Numbered from the stretch's first letter, positions 24,661 through 35,588 are shown. The stretch: 64,000 nucleotides of DNA from an uncultured Oscillospiraceae bacterium (GCA_900547455.1 URGV01000009.1:1-64000); one strand, 5' to 3'. Notes: generated from the sequence alone by a model not told the origin. Made by a program: numbers and translations.

Positions 24661-25254
24661 TTATTTGGAGTACAACTCAACGATCAGTTGCTCGTTGACC
24701 TCATAGTCGATATCGTCGCGGGCTGGCATGGCAGCAATCTTGCCCTCAAAAGAGCCAGCTTCTTTCTCGATCCACTTTGGAGTCGGGTTCTTGCCCAGCT
24801 CCTCGACCAGGGTCTTAAATTTTGTGCTGTTGCGGGATTTCTCGCAAACGGCAACCACATCGCCCGGTTTTACCTGGAAGGATGGGATGTTTACGCGATG
24901 GCCATTTACGGTGAAGTGTCCATGACCTACCAGCTGACGAGCCTCGCGGCGGGAGCTGGCAAAGCCCATGCGGTAAGCAACGTTGTCCAGGCGGCGCTCC
25001 AGCTCCTGCAGCAGGATCTCACCGGTTACGCCGTTCTTACGCTCAGCCTTTTCATAGTAAGCGTGGAACTGTTTTTCCAGGACGCCATAGATGAATTTAA
25101 CTTTCTGTTTCTCATTCAGCTGCAGGCCGTACTCAGACTGTTTGCGGCGCATCTGCTTTGGATTGCGGCGGGTCTCCTTGGAGTAACCAAGGACGGCCGG
25201 GGAAAGGCCCAGCGTTTTGCAACGCTTGAGGACTGGCTGTCTGTTCTTTGCCAT
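24661..25254 (-). CDS. rpsD: 30S ribosomal protein S4
   Basis: A 197-residue S4 of the zinc-free type. The S4 RNA-binding domain is [20 protein letters not shown] with [16 protein letters not shown]. In E. coli S4 represses the alpha operon; no pseudoknot was identified here. A 144-base gap separates it from rpoA. Confidence 0.97.
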   Translation of the reverse strand: MAKNRQPVLKRCKTLGLSPAVLGYSKETRRNPKQMRRKQSEYGLQLNEKQKVKFIYGVLEKQFHAYYEKAERKNGVTGEILLQELERRLDNVAYRMGFASSRREARQLVGHGHFTVNGHRVNIPSFQVKPGDVVAVCEKSRNSTKFKTLVEELGKNPTPKWIEKEAGSFEGKIAAMPARDDIDYEVNEQLIVELYSK

Positions 25255-25273
25255 AGTTTTGGTTCCTCCTTAA

Positions 25274-25678
25274 TTACACTCTTCTTCTCTTTGGCGGACG
25301 GCATCCGTTGTGTGGGATTGGAGTAACATCCTTGATCATGTTTACTTCCAGACCAGCTGCCTGCAGTGCGCGGATGGCAGCCTCACGTCCTGCGCCCGGA
25401 CCTTTAACAAATACTTCCACAGATTTGAGGCCGTGGATCATCGCAGCCTTTGCAGCGGTCTCCGCAGCGGTCTGTGCAGCAAATGGGGTGGATTTTCTGG
25501 AGCCTCTGAAGCCCAGACCGCCCGCGCTTGCCCAGGAAATTGCGTTGCCCTGTGTGTCTGTGATAGTAACAATGGTATTGTTAAAAGTAGACTGGATATG
25601 AGCAGCGCCGCGCTCAATGTTTTTGCGCTCACGACGTCTTGGTGTGGTGGCTTTCTTAGCGTTGTTAACTTTAGCCAT
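25274..25678 (-). CDS. rpsK: 30S ribosomal protein S11
   Basis: A 134-residue S11 ([54 protein letters not shown]). Part of the small-subunit platform. 19 bases before rpsD. Confidence 0.97.
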   Translation of the reverse strand: MAKVNNAKKATTPRRRERKNIERGAAHIQSTFNNTIVTITDTQGNAISWASAGGLGFRGSRKSTPFAAQTAAETAAKAAMIHGLKSVEVFVKGPGAGREAAIRALQAAGLEVNMIKDVTPIPHNGCRPPKRRRV

Positions 25679-25696
25679 TTCTCAATATCCCTCCCC

Positions 25697-26065
25697 TTAC
25701 TTCTTCTTGTTGGCGATGGTCTTCTTCGGGCCTTTTCTTGTGCGGGCATTGGTCTTGGTTCTCTGACCTCTTACCGGCAGGCCTTTTCTGTGACGAACGC
25801 CTCTGTAGCATCCGATCTCAATCAGACGTTTGATGTCAAGTGCGACGTCACGACGCAGGTCGCCCTCAACAACAAAATGTTTATCAATATAATCTCTGAG
25901 CTTTGTAACGTCATCCTCGTCCATGTCCTTGACTCTGACATCAGGATTTACGCCTGTTGCCGCCAGGATGTCGTTTGCGGACTTTCTGCCGATACCGTAG
26001 ATATAGGTCAGTCCGATCTCAATCCGCTTCTCGCGAGGCAGGTCTACACCAGCGATACGAGCCAT
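25697..26065 (-). CDS. rpsM: 30S ribosomal protein S13
   Basis: A 122-residue S13 ([38 protein letters not shown]) with the basic C-terminal tail that reaches tRNA in the P site. 18 bases before rpsK. Confidence 0.97.
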   Translation of the reverse strand: MARIAGVDLPREKRIEIGLTYIYGIGRKSANDILAATGVNPDVRVKDMDEDDVTKLRDYIDKHFVVEGDLRRDVALDIKRLIEIGCYRGVRHRKGLPVRGQRTKTNARTRKGPKKTIANKKK

Positions 26066-26130
26066 ACTTTTGTTGCACCTCCATTATATCGGTCTTGCAT
26101 ATCCCTTTTTGTGTCGGGTGATCGATTCGA

Positions 26131-26244
26131 TTAACCCTGACGCTGTTTGTGTTTCGGGTTGCTGCAAATTACCATAATGCGTCCTTTGCGTTTGATGATT
26201 TTGCATTTTTCGCACATGGGTTTAACGGAAGGTCTTACTTTCAT
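26131..26244 (-). CDS. rpmJ: 50S ribosomal protein L36
   Basis: A 37-residue L36 found by reading the gap between infA and rps[21 protein letters not shown] and the rest of the family pattern, with C-x2-C...C...H zinc ligands. This is the zinc-binding form. Too short for most gene finders. Confidence 0.96.
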   Translation of the reverse strand: MKVRPSVKPMCEKCKIIKRKGRIMVICSNPKHKQRQG

Positions 26245-26307
26245 TTGAAACTACCTCCTTGTCATGAAGCCTTTTCCAGGAAAAAACTTCTACCCTTAAC
26301 TTTGGAT

Positions 26308-26526
26308 TTATTTGGAACGCCAGGTGATGCGGCCCTTCTGCAGGTCGTACGGGGACATCTCCACCGTCACCTTATCACCGGGAAGGATTCTGATGAAGTT
26401 CATTCTCAGCTTGCCGGAGATGTGGGCTAAAATCACGTGGCCGTTTGGCAGCTCAACTTTGAATTGAGCGTTCGGCAAAGCTTCCAGAACCTTGCCTTCA
26501 ATTTCGATTACGTCTTCCTTGGACAA
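26308..26526 (-). CDS. infA: Translation initiation factor IF-1
   Basis: A 72-residue IF-1, an S1/OB-fold protein that binds the A site during initiation ([32 protein letters not shown]). The start is a TTG at 26526, 8 bases after AAGGAGG; the family length of 72 supports this over an upstream extension. Confidence 0.95.
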   Translation of the reverse strand: MSKEDVIEIEGKVLEALPNAQFKVELPNGHVILAHISGKLRMNFIRILPGDKVTVEMSPYDLQKGRITWRSK

Positions 26527-26554
26527 GTAAAAAACCTCCTTCTGGCGTTTGGCC

Positions 26555-26818
26555 CTACAGGGAAGGATCCCTGAAAAAGCCCTTTTCACGCAATGCTTTT
26601 CTGAGTTGTTTGTTGGTCGTCACTTCCGACAGGTCCAGCTGGCAGCCGGTATCCTGCAAATGGACAATTCCCTTTTGCTTGGGATTTTGCAGCTTTCTCT
26701 TTCTCCCGTCCGAGATGGCTGCCCGGCGTCCCTCGATGCTCAGCACCACAAAGTAACGGTTCTGTGCTTTGCCGGCTGTCGGCTTGACGATAGAGCCTTG
26801 CTTGATCATCTCTTTCAC
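26555..26818 (-). CDS. KOW-domain RNA-binding protein
   Basis: An 87-residue protein with a KOW-like N-terminus ([21 protein letters not shown]) and basic middle ([14 protein letters not shown]). Clostridial genomes often carry such an L14e/L27e-like gene between map and infA. Exact role unknown; RNA or ribosome binding is likely. It begins 2 bases after map. Confidence 0.85.
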   Translation of the reverse strand: MKEMIKQGSIVKPTAGKAQNRYFVVLSIEGRRAAISDGRKRKLQNPKQKGIVHLQDTGCQLDLSEVTTNKQLRKALREKGFFRDPSL

Positions 26819-26820
26819 CC

Positions 26821-27564
26821 TTAAGGCCTGGTCATAATGACCGGACCGGAAGAAGTGATGGCGACGGTGTGTTCAAAGTGGGCCGAAAGGCTGCCGCTTT
26901 TTGTTACCACCGTGCCGTCGCGTCTTGTGCGGACCGCGCTGCCCTCGGCGTTGATCATCGGCTCGATGGCGATGGTCATGCCCGGCAAAAGCCTCAGCCC
27001 CTGACCCGGTGTGCCATAGTTTGGCACCGCTGGGTCCTCGTGGAGCTCATGTCCGACGCCGTGGCCCACATAGTCCCGCACCACCGAAAAGCCGTGGCTT
27101 TCGGCACAGGACTGCACTGCGAAGCCGATGTCTCCCAACCGGTTGCCCGGCTGCGCCGCCTGGATTGCCCGGTAAAGGCACTCCCTTGTGGCGTCCATCA
27201 GCCGCTGCGCCTGCGCGGTAACCTTGCCTGCGGCAAAGGTTGCCGCGTTGTCGCCGGTGTAGCCTCCAATGGCTGCGCCGACGTCGACGCTGACGATGTC
27301 CCCTTCCTGAATGATTCGGTCAGAAGGAATGCCGTGGATGACCTCGTCGTTGACCGAGATGCAGCACGCGGCAGGAAAACCGCCATAGTGCAAAAAGGTG
27401 GGCTTTGCTCCTTGGGCAAGGATGAACTCATGAAGCATTTTGTCCACATACGCCGTGGACACGCCCGGTTTAATCAGCTGTCCTGCAAGCCGCAGCGCCT
27501 GGGCGCTGATTTTGCAGGAGAGCTTCATATCGGATAATTCTTTGCTTGTTTTGAGCACAACCAT
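26821..27564 (-). CDS. map: Methionine aminopeptidase, type I
   Basis: A 247-residue enzyme that removes the initiator methionine. The metal ligands are visible: Asp in VSVDVGAAIGGYTGDNAATF (two Asp), His in GHGVGHELHE, Glu in IAIEPMINAEG and Glu in SAHFEHTVAIT. No N-terminal zinc extension, as usual for type Ia. Lies 5 bases after adk. Confidence 0.96.
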   Translation of the reverse strand: MVVLKTSKELSDMKLSCKISAQALRLAGQLIKPGVSTAYVDKMLHEFILAQGAKPTFLHYGGFPAACCISVNDEVIHGIPSDRIIQEGDIVSVDVGAAIGGYTGDNAATFAAGKVTAQAQRLMDATRECLYRAIQAAQPGNRLGDIGFAVQSCAESHGFSVVRDYVGHGVGHELHEDPAVPNYGTPGQGLRLLPGMTIAIEPMINAEGSAVRTRRDGTVVTKSGSLSAHFEHTVAITSSGPVIMTRP

Positions 27565-27569
27565 GGGGT

Positions 27570-28220
27570 TTAAGCCTCCAAAGCAGACTGGACTCCCAAC
27601 GCATTGAGCACGTCCTTTGTGACCTGCTCAACCGGTCTGGTCCCCTCGATCATATAGAGAAGACCCCGCTTTTCATAGAAGTCTTTAAGTGGTTCGGTCT
27701 GTTCGTGGTAAACCTGCAGCCTGTCCTTGACAGTGTCCGGGTGGTCATCCTTGCGGATAATCAGCTCGTGACCGCACTTGTCACACACATTTTCCACCTT
27801 TGGCGGATTGTTGATGATGTGGTAAGATGCGCCGCACTCGCCGCACACGCGTCGGCCGGTCAGCCGCTGCATGATCGTCTCATCAGGAACTTCAATGTCG
27901 ATCACATGATCGATCTCGACGCCCATTTCCTGCAGGGCCTGTGCCTGCGGCACCGTCCGAGGAAAACCGTCGAGGATAAAACCGTTTTTGCAATCATCCT
28001 GTTTCAGACGTTCGTTCACCATTTCAATCACTACTGCATCTGGCACCAGTTTACCTGCATGAACGAATTCCTGTGCCTTTTGACCGGCCTCTGTTCCGTT
28101 TTTCATAGCCGCGCGGATGATATTGCCGGTACTGATCTGAGGAATATGACAATACTCACAGATTTTTTCCGCCTGGGTACCCTTTCCGGCACCGGGCGCT
28201 CCGAGAAGTATAATGTTCAT
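27570..28220 (-). CDS. adk: Adenylate kinase
   Basis: A 216-residue adenylate kinase, interconverting ATP + AMP and 2 ADP. P-loop GAPGAGKGTQ at residues 7-16; NMP-binding region STGNIIRAAMKNGTE; DGFPRTVPQAQAL; zinc LID with CGECG and CDKCG (four Cys), typical of Gram-positive enzymes. Confidence 0.97.
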   Translation of the reverse strand: MNIILLGAPGAGKGTQAEKICEYCHIPQISTGNIIRAAMKNGTEAGQKAQEFVHAGKLVPDAVVIEMVNERLKQDDCKNGFILDGFPRTVPQAQALQEMGVEIDHVIDIEVPDETIMQRLTGRRVCGECGASYHIINNPPKVENVCDKCGHELIIRKDDHPDTVKDRLQVYHEQTEPLKDFYEKRGLLYMIEGTRPVEQVTKDVLNALGVQSALEA

Positions 28221-28247
28221 AGGACAGATCCCCTTTCTGGAAACAAA

Positions 28248-29567
28248 TTATTCCAGGAAACCTTTATAGTGACGCATCATCATTTCCGACTCAAGCTGTT
28301 TTACAGTATCCAGCGCGACGCCGACGATAATGATGATGGTGGTACCTCCCAGCGACACACCCTGGATATTGGTCAGAGCTGCAATGCCGATTGGAAGGAT
28401 TGCGACTACCGCACAGAACATCGCGCCAAGCAATGTAACCTTGGAGATGATTCTGCCGATAAAGTCTGAAGTGGGTTTGCCAGGACGGATGCCTGGGATT
28501 GCGCCATTGTTCTTTCTGAGGTTGTTTGCCATCTCAACTGGATTGTACTGGATGGCCACATAGAAATACGCAAAGGCAATGATCAGGATGAAATACAAAA
28601 ATGCGTAAAAGCCACTGTTGTAGTTAAAGATCTGCAAAAAGCTTGCCCAGAAGCTTCCCTCTTCCGGCTGAATGAAAGCCGCGATTGTTCCAGGGATTGC
28701 CATCAGGGAGCTTGCAAAGATGATCGGCATAACGCCAGACATGTTGACGTTGACCGGAATGTAGCTGGACTGTCCGCCATACATTTTGCGGCCTACAACA
28801 CGTTTTGCATACTGGATCGGGATTCTGCGCTCCGCCTTGGTCATCAGAACGATGAAGCCGATCAGGATAACAAAGATAACTACCAGCGCTGGAACGCCGA
28901 TCAGGTAACGCAGACCCGAAGCGGTTGCGCCTGCCACAAGGTTCTCGTAACCGAGTACCAGGTACTGCCACATCATGACAACAACCGAAGAGCCTCTGGA
29001 AACGATACCGGCAAACAGGATCATCGAGATACCGTTGCCGATGCCTCTGTCATCAATCTGCTCGCCGAGCCAGACACAGATCATGGCGCCAGCAGTAAAC
29101 ATGGCAACGATGGTCAGGCAGATGAGCACATTGCTGAAGGTGTTTCCACCATCCATAACTGCACCGCGGCTGTCCAGCATTCTGTAGTAAGCATAGGACT
29201 GGATCAGCGCCAGAGCGATGGTGACATAGCGGGAAATCTTGTTGAGTCTCTTGCGGCCTTCAGCCCCTTCCTTCGACATCTGCTCAAGAGCAGGAATGGC
29301 GACAGCCAGCAGCTGAACTACGATGGATGCGGTGATGTATGGGGAAATGGAAAGTGCAAACAGCGTTGCGTTCTGGAACGCGCCACCGGTGAGCATATTT
29401 AAAAATCCCAGCAGGTTGCCATCACCGAACCCCTGCATCACCGAAGCGTCCAGAAACGGAACCGGCAGCGCCGCACCGAAACGGAATACAACGATGATGA
29501 GCAGGGTGAAGCAGATTCTTTTCTTTAAGTCAGGCAGTTTCCAGGCATTTTTGATGGTTTCAAACAT
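28248..29567 (-). CDS. secY: Preprotein translocase subunit SecY
   Basis: A 439-residue, ten-helix channel protein of the Sec translocon. Family motifs: GGAFQNATLFALSISPYITASI, GIGNGISMILFAGI and the cytoplasmic loop GGQSSYIPVNVNMSGVMPIIFASS. It ends one base before rplO on the gene map in transcript order rplO-secY-adk. Confidence 0.97.
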   Translation of the reverse strand: MFETIKNAWKLPDLKKRICFTLLIIVVFRFGAALPVPFLDASVMQGFGDGNLLGFLNMLTGGAFQNATLFALSISPYITASIVVQLLAVAIPALEQMSKEGAEGRKRLNKISRYVTIALALIQSYAYYRMLDSRGAVMDGGNTFSNVLICLTIVAMFTAGAMICVWLGEQIDDRGIGNGISMILFAGIVSRGSSVVVMMWQYLVLGYENLVAGATASGLRYLIGVPALVVIFVILIGFIVLMTKAERRIPIQYAKRVVGRKMYGGQSSYIPVNVNMSGVMPIIFASSLMAIPGTIAAFIQPEEGSFWASFLQIFNYNSGFYAFLYFILIIAFAYFYVAIQYNPVEMANNLRKNNGAIPGIRPGKPTSDFIGRIISKVTLLGAMFCAVVAILPIGIAALTNIQGVSLGGTTIIIIVGVALDTVKQLESEMMMRHYKGFLE

Positions 29568-29568
29568 C

Positions 29569-30009
29569 CTAGATCACCTCAGCCTTTCCGCCTGCCTTTT
29601 CAATTTTTTCTTTGGCAGAAGCGGAGAATGCTGTGGCATTCACAGTGAGCTTTTTGCTCAGGTCGCCGTTGCCCAAAATCTTGACGCCGTCCAGCGCCTT
29701 TTTAACCAGGCCGGTCTGAACGAGAAGCTCCTCGGTAACAACGGTATCGTTGTCAAAACGCTCCAGGTCGCTTACGTTCACGATAGCGAACTGTTTTGCA
29801 AAGATGTTGTTGAAGCCTCTCTTAGGAATACGTCTCTGCAGTGGCATCTGGCCGCCTTCAAAACCTGGCCGTACGCCGCCGCCGGAACGGGCTTTCTGGC
29901 CCTTGTGTCCTTTGCCTGCTGTTTTACCGTTACCGGAACCCGCACCTCTGCCTACGCGAAAGGCTTTTTTGGTAGAGCCGGGAGCCGGGGAAAGTTCGTG
30001 CAATTTCAT
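29569..30009 (-). CDS. rplO: 50S ribosomal protein L15
   Basis: A 146-residue L15 ([60 protein letters not shown]). Confidence 0.97.
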   Translation of the reverse strand: MKLHELSPAPGSTKKAFRVGRGAGSGNGKTAGKGHKGQKARSGGGVRPGFEGGQMPLQRRIPKRGFNNIFAKQFAIVNVSDLERFDNDTVVTEELLVQTGLVKKALDGVKILGNGDLSKKLTVNATAFSASAKEKIEKAGGKAEVI

Positions 30010-30029
30010 TGTGCTGCACCTCCTCTATC

Positions 30030-30209
30030 TTAAGCTTCGGTTACCTCTACGAGGTGGGAAATCTTTTTGATTTTGCCTTTGGTGGCTGCGTTATCCGGCT
30101 GGATAACCTCGTTGCCGATCTTTCTCAGTCCAAGGGAATGAGCGGTAGCAATCTGGTCATCCTTGCGGCCCTGAAAGCCGCGAACCAATTTGATCTTCAG
30201 GTTTGCCAT
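30030..30209 (-). CDS. rpmD: 50S ribosomal protein L30
   Basis: A 59-residue L30 read directly between rpsE and rplO (MANLKIKLVRGFQGRKDDQI, LGLRKIGNEVIQPDNAATKG). Start supported by GGAAGCAACC upstream; length is normal. Confidence 0.95.
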   Translation of the reverse strand: MANLKIKLVRGFQGRKDDQIATAHSLGLRKIGNEVIQPDNAATKGKIKKISHLVEVTEA

Positions 30210-30223
30210 GGTTGCTTCCTCCC

Positions 30224-30724
30224 TTATCCAAGAATTTCTTTTACAGTTTTGCCACGGATTGCGGCAACCTCTTCTGCGTTTCTCAGCGCTGCCAGACCAC
30301 GAACGGTTGCGTTAACAACATTGGTCGGATTGTTGGAGCGCAGGCACTTGGTACGGATGTCCTTGATGCCAACAACTTCCAGCACGGCACGAACAGGACC
30401 GCCAGCGATAACGCCGGTACCCTGTGGAGCCGGTTTCATCAGCACGCGGCCTGCGCCGAACTCGCCGATGATCTCGTGCGGGATTGTGGTGCCTTTCAGA
30501 GAAACTCTGATCAGGTTTTTCTTTGCGTCCTCGATACCTTTTCTGATTGCGTCCGGTACCTCTGCGGACTTGCCTGTGCCGAAGCCAACGATGCCGTTGC
30601 CGTCGCCGACAACTACCAGCGCTGCAAACTTCATGACACGGCCGCCCTTAACCGTCTTTGCTACACGGTTGATGGCTACTACTTTCTCACTCAGTTCAAG
30701 TGTAGAAGCGTCAATGCGAGTCAA
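30224..30724 (-). CDS. rpsE: 30S ribosomal protein S5
   Basis: A 166-residue S5 ([59 protein letters not shown]), important for decoding accuracy. Confidence 0.97.
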   Translation of the reverse strand: MTRIDASTLELSEKVVAINRVAKTVKGGRVMKFAALVVVGDGNGIVGFGTGKSAEVPDAIRKGIEDAKKNLIRVSLKGTTIPHEIIGEFGAGRVLMKPAPQGTGVIAGGPVRAVLEVVGIKDIRTKCLRSNNPTNVVNATVRGLAALRNAEEVAAIRGKTVKEILG

Positions 30725-30739
30725 AAGTATCCCTCCTCG

Positions 30740-31099
30740 TTAGAATTTGAGGCCGCCCTCGCGGGCTGCTTCAGCCAGCTCTTTTACACGGCCGTGGTAA
30801 ATGTAACCGCTGCGGTCAAATACAACCTCGGAAATACCCTTCTCGAGAGCTTTGCTCGCAATGCTCTTGCCAACCTTGCCGGCTGCTTCCTTGTTACCGC
30901 CAAAACCTTCAAAACCTTTATCCATCGAAGATGCGCTTACCAGAGTGGTTCCGGTGACATCGTCAATAATCTGGGCGTAGATGTGTTTTGCGGAGCGGAA
31001 TACGTTGAGGCGTGGACGCTCAGGTGTGCCACTGATCTTTGCTCTGACTCTTTTGTGTCTTTTAAGCCGAGCAGCGTTGCTATCAAGCTTTTTCACCAT
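30740..31099 (-). CDS. rplR: 50S ribosomal protein L18
   Basis: A 119-residue L18 that binds 5S rRNA ([56 protein letters not shown]). Confidence 0.97.
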   Translation of the reverse strand: MVKKLDSNAARLKRHKRVRAKISGTPERPRLNVFRSAKHIYAQIIDDVTGTTLVSASSMDKGFEGFGGNKEAAGKVGKSIASKALEKGISEVVFDRSGYIYHGRVKELAEAAREGGLKF

Positions 31100-31118
31100 T
31101 TCGATTCACTCCCTTTAA

Positions 31119-31661
31119 TTATTTGCCTTTACCAGCTTTACCTTCCTTGCGGATGATAACTTCGTCAACATATTTGATACCTTTGCCCTTATATGGCTCC
31201 GGTTTGCGTTTTTCACGAACCTTTGCAGCAAACTGTCCTACGACCTGTTTGTCTGGACCGCTGATCACGATCTTGTTCGGGCCTGGTACCTCGATGCTGA
31301 TGTTTTCGATCTCAGGCATTACTACCTTGTGGGAGTAACCGAGGATCATGACCAGGTTTTTGCCTTCTTTAGAAGCTCTGTAACCAACACCGTTGATCTC
31401 CAGCTCTTTCTTAAAGCCGTTGGTGACACCCTCCACCATGTTGTGGATCAGGGTTCTGGTAAGGCCGTGTAAGCTTCTGTCCTCTTTGTCGTCGGTTGGA
31501 CGGGTAACGATGATCTCGTTGTTCTCAACCGCGATGTTCATTCTGTTGTGGAAGGTTCTGGTCAGGGTGCCCTTTGGACCTTTTACGGTCAGGGTGTGGC
31601 CGTCCAGTTTTACCTCAACCCCTGCAGGGATCACAACAGGTTTTCTACCAATTCGAGACAT
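31119..31661 (-). CDS. rplF: 50S ribosomal protein L6
   Basis: A 180-residue L6 (MSRIGRKPVVIPAGVEVKLD, KELEINGVGYRASKEGKNL, RKPEPYKGKGIKYVDEVIIR). The ATG at 31661 follows AGGAGGTGCACAAGA and matches the universal L6 start; an upstream in-frame ATG is ignored. Confidence 0.96.
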   Translation of the reverse strand: MSRIGRKPVVIPAGVEVKLDGHTLTVKGPKGTLTRTFHNRMNIAVENNEIIVTRPTDDKEDRSLHGLTRTLIHNMVEGVTNGFKKELEINGVGYRASKEGKNLVMILGYSHKVVMPEIENISIEVPGPNKIVISGPDKQVVGQFAAKVREKRKPEPYKGKGIKYVDEVIIRKEGKAGKGK

Positions 31662-31675
31662 TCTTGTGCACCTCC

Positions 31676-32074
31676 TTACCAAACAAATGCAAGAACTTCG
31701 CCGCCGACGTTCTCAACACGAGCCTGTCTGTCGGTCATGATGCCCTTTGGGGTGGACATAATCGCGATGCCCATGCCATTCATAACCTTCGGCATTTCCT
31801 TGCAGCTGGTGTAAATGCGCAGTCCCGGTTTGGAAACTCTACGCAGGCCTGTGATGACAGGCTCTTTGCCCAGACCGTATTTCAAGGTGATACGGATAAC
31901 TCCCTGCTTACCATCGTCTACAATCTGGAAGCCTTTGATGTAGCCCTCATCCAGGAGAATCTGTGCAATTGCTTTTTTCATGTTGGAAGATGGTACATCA
32001 ACCGTGTCATGTTTCGCTGCGTTTGCGTTTCTGATACGAGTCAGCATATCAGCGATTTTATCAGTAATTTGCAT
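31676..32074 (-). CDS. rpsH: 30S ribosomal protein S8
   Basis: A 132-residue S8 ([58 protein letters not shown]). In E. coli S8 is the spc operon repressor; no target site was looked for beyond eye inspection. Confidence 0.97.
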   Translation of the reverse strand: MQITDKIADMLTRIRNANAAKHDTVDVPSSNMKKAIAQILLDEGYIKGFQIVDDGKQGVIRITLKYGLGKEPVITGLRRVSKPGLRIYTSCKEMPKVMNGMGIAIMSTPKGIMTDRQARVENVGGEVLAFVW

Positions 32075-32098
32075 GACGTCAACCTCCTTTGCTCGTGC

Positions 32099-32284
32099 TT
32101 ACCAGCTCGCCTTTTTCACGCCTGGGATCTGGCCCTTGTAAGCCAGCTCTCTGAAGCAAATTCTGCAAATGCCGAATTTGCGCAGATAAGCGTGTGGTCT
32201 GCCGCAGATTTTGCATCTATTATACGCGCGAGTAGAGTATTTAGGTGTTCTTTTCTGACTTACCTTTTTCGATGTTTTAGCCAC
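32099..32284 (-). CDS. rpsN: 30S ribosomal protein S14, zinc type
   Basis: A 61-residue short S14 (type Z) with the zinc ribbon [20 protein letters not shown]. The short zinc form is usual in Gram-positive bacteria. Confidence 0.96.
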   Translation of the reverse strand: MAKTSKKVSQKRTPKYSTRAYNRCKICGRPHAYLRKFGICRICFRELAYKGQIPGVKKASW

Positions 32285-32299
32285 TGAACCTTTTCCTCC

Positions 32300-32839
32300 T
32301 TACTTCGCGAACGGAGCGCCCATCAGAGTGAGCAGCTCGCGGGATTCCTCGTCTGTTTTTGCGGTTGTTACGAACGCAATGTCCATGCCGCGAACCTTGT
32401 CGATCTTGTCGTATTCGATCTCAGGGAAGATCAACTGCTCTTTGAGTCCCAGGCTGTAGTTGCCGCGGCCATCAAAAGCGTTCGGGTTGATGCCTCTGAA
32501 GTCTCTTACGCGCGGGAGAGCAACGTTGAAGAGCCTGTCTACAAACTCGTACATTCTGTCGCCTCTCAGGGTAACTTTTGCGCCGATAATCATGCCTTCA
32601 CGAAGTTTGAAGTTCGCAACGGATTTTTTCGCTGCACAAGGAACAGCTTTCTGGCCGGTGATGGTTGCCAGGTCTGCCATGATTGCGTCGATAATCTTGT
32701 GGTTGTCTCTAGCCTCGCCACAGCCAACGTTTACGACTACCTTATCCAGCTTAGGAATCTGCATGACGCTTTTATAGCCGAACTTTTTGTACAAAGCCGG
32801 CGCTATATCTTTCACATAGGTCTCTTTAAGCTTTGCCAT
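32300..32839 (-). CDS. rplE: 50S ribosomal protein L5
   Basis: A 179-residue L5 binding 5S rRNA and the P-site tRNA elbow ([59 protein letters not shown]). Confidence 0.97.
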   Translation of the reverse strand: MAKLKETYVKDIAPALYKKFGYKSVMQIPKLDKVVVNVGCGEARDNHKIIDAIMADLATITGQKAVPCAAKKSVANFKLREGMIIGAKVTLRGDRMYEFVDRLFNVALPRVRDFRGINPNAFDGRGNYSLGLKEQLIFPEIEYDKIDKVRGMDIAFVTTAKTDEESRELLTLMGAPFAK

Positions 32840-32854
32840 GTTTTCTCCTCCTAA

Positions 32855-33175
32855 TTAGAATGTTTCGCCACAATCGCTGTTTTTGCAAAGGCGGGCTTTT
32901 GTGCCGTCTGCCAGGATCTTATGGGCAATTCTGGTTGGCTTGCCGCATTTGGGGCAAACCAGCATTACCTTGGAGGCATACATGGCGCCTTCCGCGTCAA
33001 CGATACCGCCCTGCTCACCCATACGGCGCGGCTTTACATGCTTTTTGATCATGTTGCAGCCTTCGACGATAACCTTGCCTTCTTTCGGGCTTACTGCCAG
33101 GACCTTGCCTTTTTTGCCCTTATCCTTGCCGGACAGGATAACAACGGTGTCGCCTGTTTTAACGTGTACGTTCAT
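32855..33175 (-). CDS. rplX: 50S ribosomal protein L24
   Basis: A 106-residue L24 with KOW motif ([20 protein letters not shown]) and the C-terminal [15 protein letters not shown] stretch plus CKNSDC, which could hold zinc. ATG 33175 is chosen; AGGAGGTGCTCAAGAGA precedes it. Confidence 0.96.
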   Translation of the reverse strand: MNVHVKTGDTVVILSGKDKGKKGKVLAVSPKEGKVIVEGCNMIKKHVKPRRMGEQGGIVDAEGAMYASKVMLVCPKCGKPTRIAHKILADGTKARLCKNSDCGETF

Positions 33176-33190
33176 TCTCTTGAGCACCTC

Positions 33191-33559
33191 CTACAGAACC
33201 TCTGGGGCAAGGCTGAGAATCTTCAGGTAATCTTTGTCTCTCAGTTCTCTCGCCACTGGGCCAAAAATACGAGTGCCCCTTGGATTTTTATCTTCTCTTA
33301 TAATGACAGCTGCGTTCTCGTCAAAGCGGATATAAGTGCCGTCTTCACGTCTTACACCCTTAACGGAACGAACGATAACTGCTTTAACAACGTCGCCTTT
33401 TTTAACCATACCGCCTGGAGCAGCTTTCTTGACGGAAGCAACTACGACATCGCCGATGTTGGCGTATCTGCGTCTGGTGCCTCCCAGAACGCGGATGCAC
33501 ATCAGTTCCTTTGCTCCGGTATTGTCGGCAACTTTCAGATAGGTCTGCATCTGTATCAC
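33191..33559 (-). CDS. rplN: 50S ribosomal protein L14
   Basis: A 122-residue L14 ([60 protein letters not shown]). An 80-base gap separates it from rpsQ. Confidence 0.97.
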   Translation of the reverse strand: MIQMQTYLKVADNTGAKELMCIRVLGGTRRRYANIGDVVVASVKKAAPGGMVKKGDVVKAVIVRSVKGVRREDGTYIRFDENAAVIIREDKNPRGTRIFGPVARELRDKDYLKILSLAPEVL

Positions 33560-33639
33560 AGTGCGTCCCCTCCTTTCGGTTGTACTGAAGTCAAATTTCT
33601 ATTTTTAGAAAACTTTTGCAAGATAGCCTGTGATAAAAA

Positions 33640-33897
33640 CTATTTTGCCTTCTCGATTATTTCGACAACTCTCCAGTGTTTGTCCTTGGACAGCGGGCGT
33701 GTCTCCATAACCTGTACCCTGTCGCCAATACCGCATGCGTTGTTCTCGTCATGGGCCTTGAATGTTACGGTACGTTTCAAGATCTTTTTGTAGAGAGGGT
33801 GTCTAACGTTATCTTTTACCGCAACAACAACGGTCTTGTCCATCTTGTTGCTGACAACGGTGCCAACCCTTGTTTTTCTGAGGTTTCTCTCTTCCAC
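33640..33897 (-). CDS. rpsQ: 30S ribosomal protein S17
   Basis: An 85-residue S17 ([40 protein letters not shown]). The start is GTG 33897, 7 bases after GGAAGGAGG. Upstream in-frame TTG would put the ribosome-binding site inside the gene. Confidence 0.95.
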   Translation of the reverse strand: MEERNLRKTRVGTVVSNKMDKTVVVAVKDNVRHPLYKKILKRTVTFKAHDENNACGIGDRVQVMETRPLSKDKHWRVVEIIEKAK

Positions 33898-33918
33898 CTT
33901 GCGTCCTCCTTCCAAGAA

Positions 33919-34119
33919 TTACTGCGCGTTCTTCATCGCGTTTTCCTTGATAATCGTGGAAATTCTGGCAATGTCTTTTTTGACAGCCTTAATTCTCTTC
34001 GGATTCTCAAGCTGGTTAATGGCGTGCTGGAAGCGGAGGTGGAAAAGCTCAGCTTTCAAGTCTACAAGCTTCTCGGAAAGTTCTTTTTCAGACAAGTTTC
34101 TGATCTCAACAGCTTTCAT
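33919..34119 (-). CDS. rpmC: 50S ribosomal protein L29
   Basis: A 66-residue L29 (EIRNLSEKELSEKLVDLKAE, LFHLRFQHAINQLENPKRI). It overlaps the rplP stop codon by one base, so the two are translationally coupled. Confidence 0.97.
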   Translation of the reverse strand: MKAVEIRNLSEKELSEKLVDLKAELFHLRFQHAINQLENPKRIKAVKKDIARISTIIKENAMKNAQ

Positions 34120-34547
34120 TACTTTTCACTCTCCTTTGCTTCTTCTTTCTTGATGAATTTGCACTTGATTGGCAGTTTGTACATTGCCAGTCTCATCGCC
34201 TCGCGTGCGAGCTCTTCGGAAACGCCGCCGATCTCGAACATGACGGTGCCTGGTTTTACAACTGCTACCCAGTACTCCGGGCTACCTTTACCGGAACCCA
34301 TTCGGGTTTCAGCAGGTTTTTCAGTGATTGGTTTGTGTGGGAAGATCTTGATCCAAACCTGACCGCCACGTTTGATGTAACGGGTCATCGCAATACGAGC
34401 TGCCTCGATCTGGTTGGAAGTGATCCAGCTTGGCTCCAGAGCCTGCAGGCCGAAATCGCCGTAAGCAACATAGTTGCCCTTGTGAGCAGCACCCTTCATG
34501 CGGCCTCTGTGCTGTCTGCGGTATTTAACTCTCTTTGGGAGAAGCAT
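34119..34547 (-). CDS. rplP: 50S ribosomal protein L16
   Basis: A 142-residue L16 ([57 protein letters not shown]). One-base overlaps with rpsC and rpmC. Confidence 0.97.
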   Translation of the reverse strand: MLLPKRVKYRRQHRGRMKGAAHKGNYVAYGDFGLQALEPSWITSNQIEAARIAMTRYIKRGGQVWIKIFPHKPITEKPAETRMGSGKGSPEYWVAVVKPGTVMFEIGGVSEELAREAMRLAMYKLPIKCKFIKKEEAKESEK

Positions 34548-35233
34548 TAGTTTTTGCCTCCTTCCTTACGAGGCTGTCTCTTTACTGCCTGGAGAACCTC
34601 TCCGGCGTAGATCCAAACCTTGACGCCAATTTTGCCGTAAGTGGTGTTTGCCTCTGCGAAACCATAGTCGATGTCCGCGCGCAGGGTCTGCAGCGGAATG
34701 GTTCCCTCATGGTAATGCTCGCTTCTTGCAATCTCAGCTCCGCCCAGACGGCCGGAAACCTGGATCTTGATGCCCTGAGCACCCAGCTTCATGGTGCGGC
34801 CAATGCACTGTTTCATAGCGCGGCGGAAAGAGATACGTCTTTCCAGCTGGGAAGCAACGTTTTCAGCAACAAGCTGTGCATCCTTGTCCGGCTGCTTTAC
34901 TTCAACGATGTTGATGAAGACCTTTGCCGGAACTTCTCTGTTTTTGTTGATAATCTTCTCGCACTGTGCGCGCAGCTTTTCGATCTCAGCGCCGCCTTTA
35001 CCGATAACCATGCCCGGTTTTGCGCAGTGGATGTGGATTCTTACCTTGGTTGCGTCGCGCTCAATCTCGATGCGCGGCACGCCTGCCAGCTGCAGGCTGT
35101 TTTTCAGGAACTTACGCAGATTGTAGTCCTCTACCAGGATATCGCCAAAAGCGTCGTCCTTAGCAAACCAGCGGGAATCCCAATCTTTGATGACACCGAC
35201 ACGAAGTCCGTGTGGATTAACCTTTTGACCCAT
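34547..35233 (-). CDS. rpsC: 30S ribosomal protein S3
   Basis: A 228-residue S3 with a type-II KH domain ([20 protein letters not shown]) and the C-terminal domain ([40 protein letters not shown]). Forms the mRNA entry channel. Confidence 0.97.
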   Translation of the reverse strand: MGQKVNPHGLRVGVIKDWDSRWFAKDDAFGDILVEDYNLRKFLKNSLQLAGVPRIEIERDATKVRIHIHCAKPGMVIGKGGAEIEKLRAQCEKIINKNREVPAKVFINIVEVKQPDKDAQLVAENVASQLERRISFRRAMKQCIGRTMKLGAQGIKIQVSGRLGGAEIARSEHYHEGTIPLQTLRADIDYGFAEANTTYGKIGVKVWIYAGEVLQAVKRQPRKEGGKN

Positions 35234-35252
35234 AGTTTACCTCCTCCTTTGG

Positions 35253-35588
35253 CTATTCCTTTTCTTTGAGAACGATCGTGATGTTCGAGGTTCTCTTGAA
35301 TACTCTAAATGCTCTGCCCCGTGCTCTTGGTCTTACTCTCTTGAGGATCGGGCCCTCGCCAACATAGCACTCAGCGACGTACAGGTTGTTGACGTCCATG
35401 TTGTGATTGTTCTCTGCGTTGGCGATTGCGGATTTCAGAAGCTTCTCTACCGGCTCGCAGGCGGCCTTTGGAGTGTGCTTCAGAATAGCCAAAGCCAATT
35501 TTGTCGGCTTGTTTCTGATCAGATCAAGCACGATCTGCACTTTACGTGGTGCAATACGGGCATATTTCAGGTAAGCCCTTGCTTCCAT
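35253..35588 (-). CDS. rplV: 50S ribosomal protein L22
   Basis: A 111-residue L22 lining the exit tunnel ([40 protein letters not shown]). ATG 35588 follows GAGGAGGAAAACAA; the longer in-frame reading upstream is antisense noise over rpsS. Confidence 0.95.
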   Translation of the reverse strand: MEARAYLKYARIAPRKVQIVLDLIRNKPTKLALAILKHTPKAACEPVEKLLKSAIANAENNHNMDVNNLYVAECYVGEGPILKRVRPRARGRAFRVFKRTSNITIVLKEKE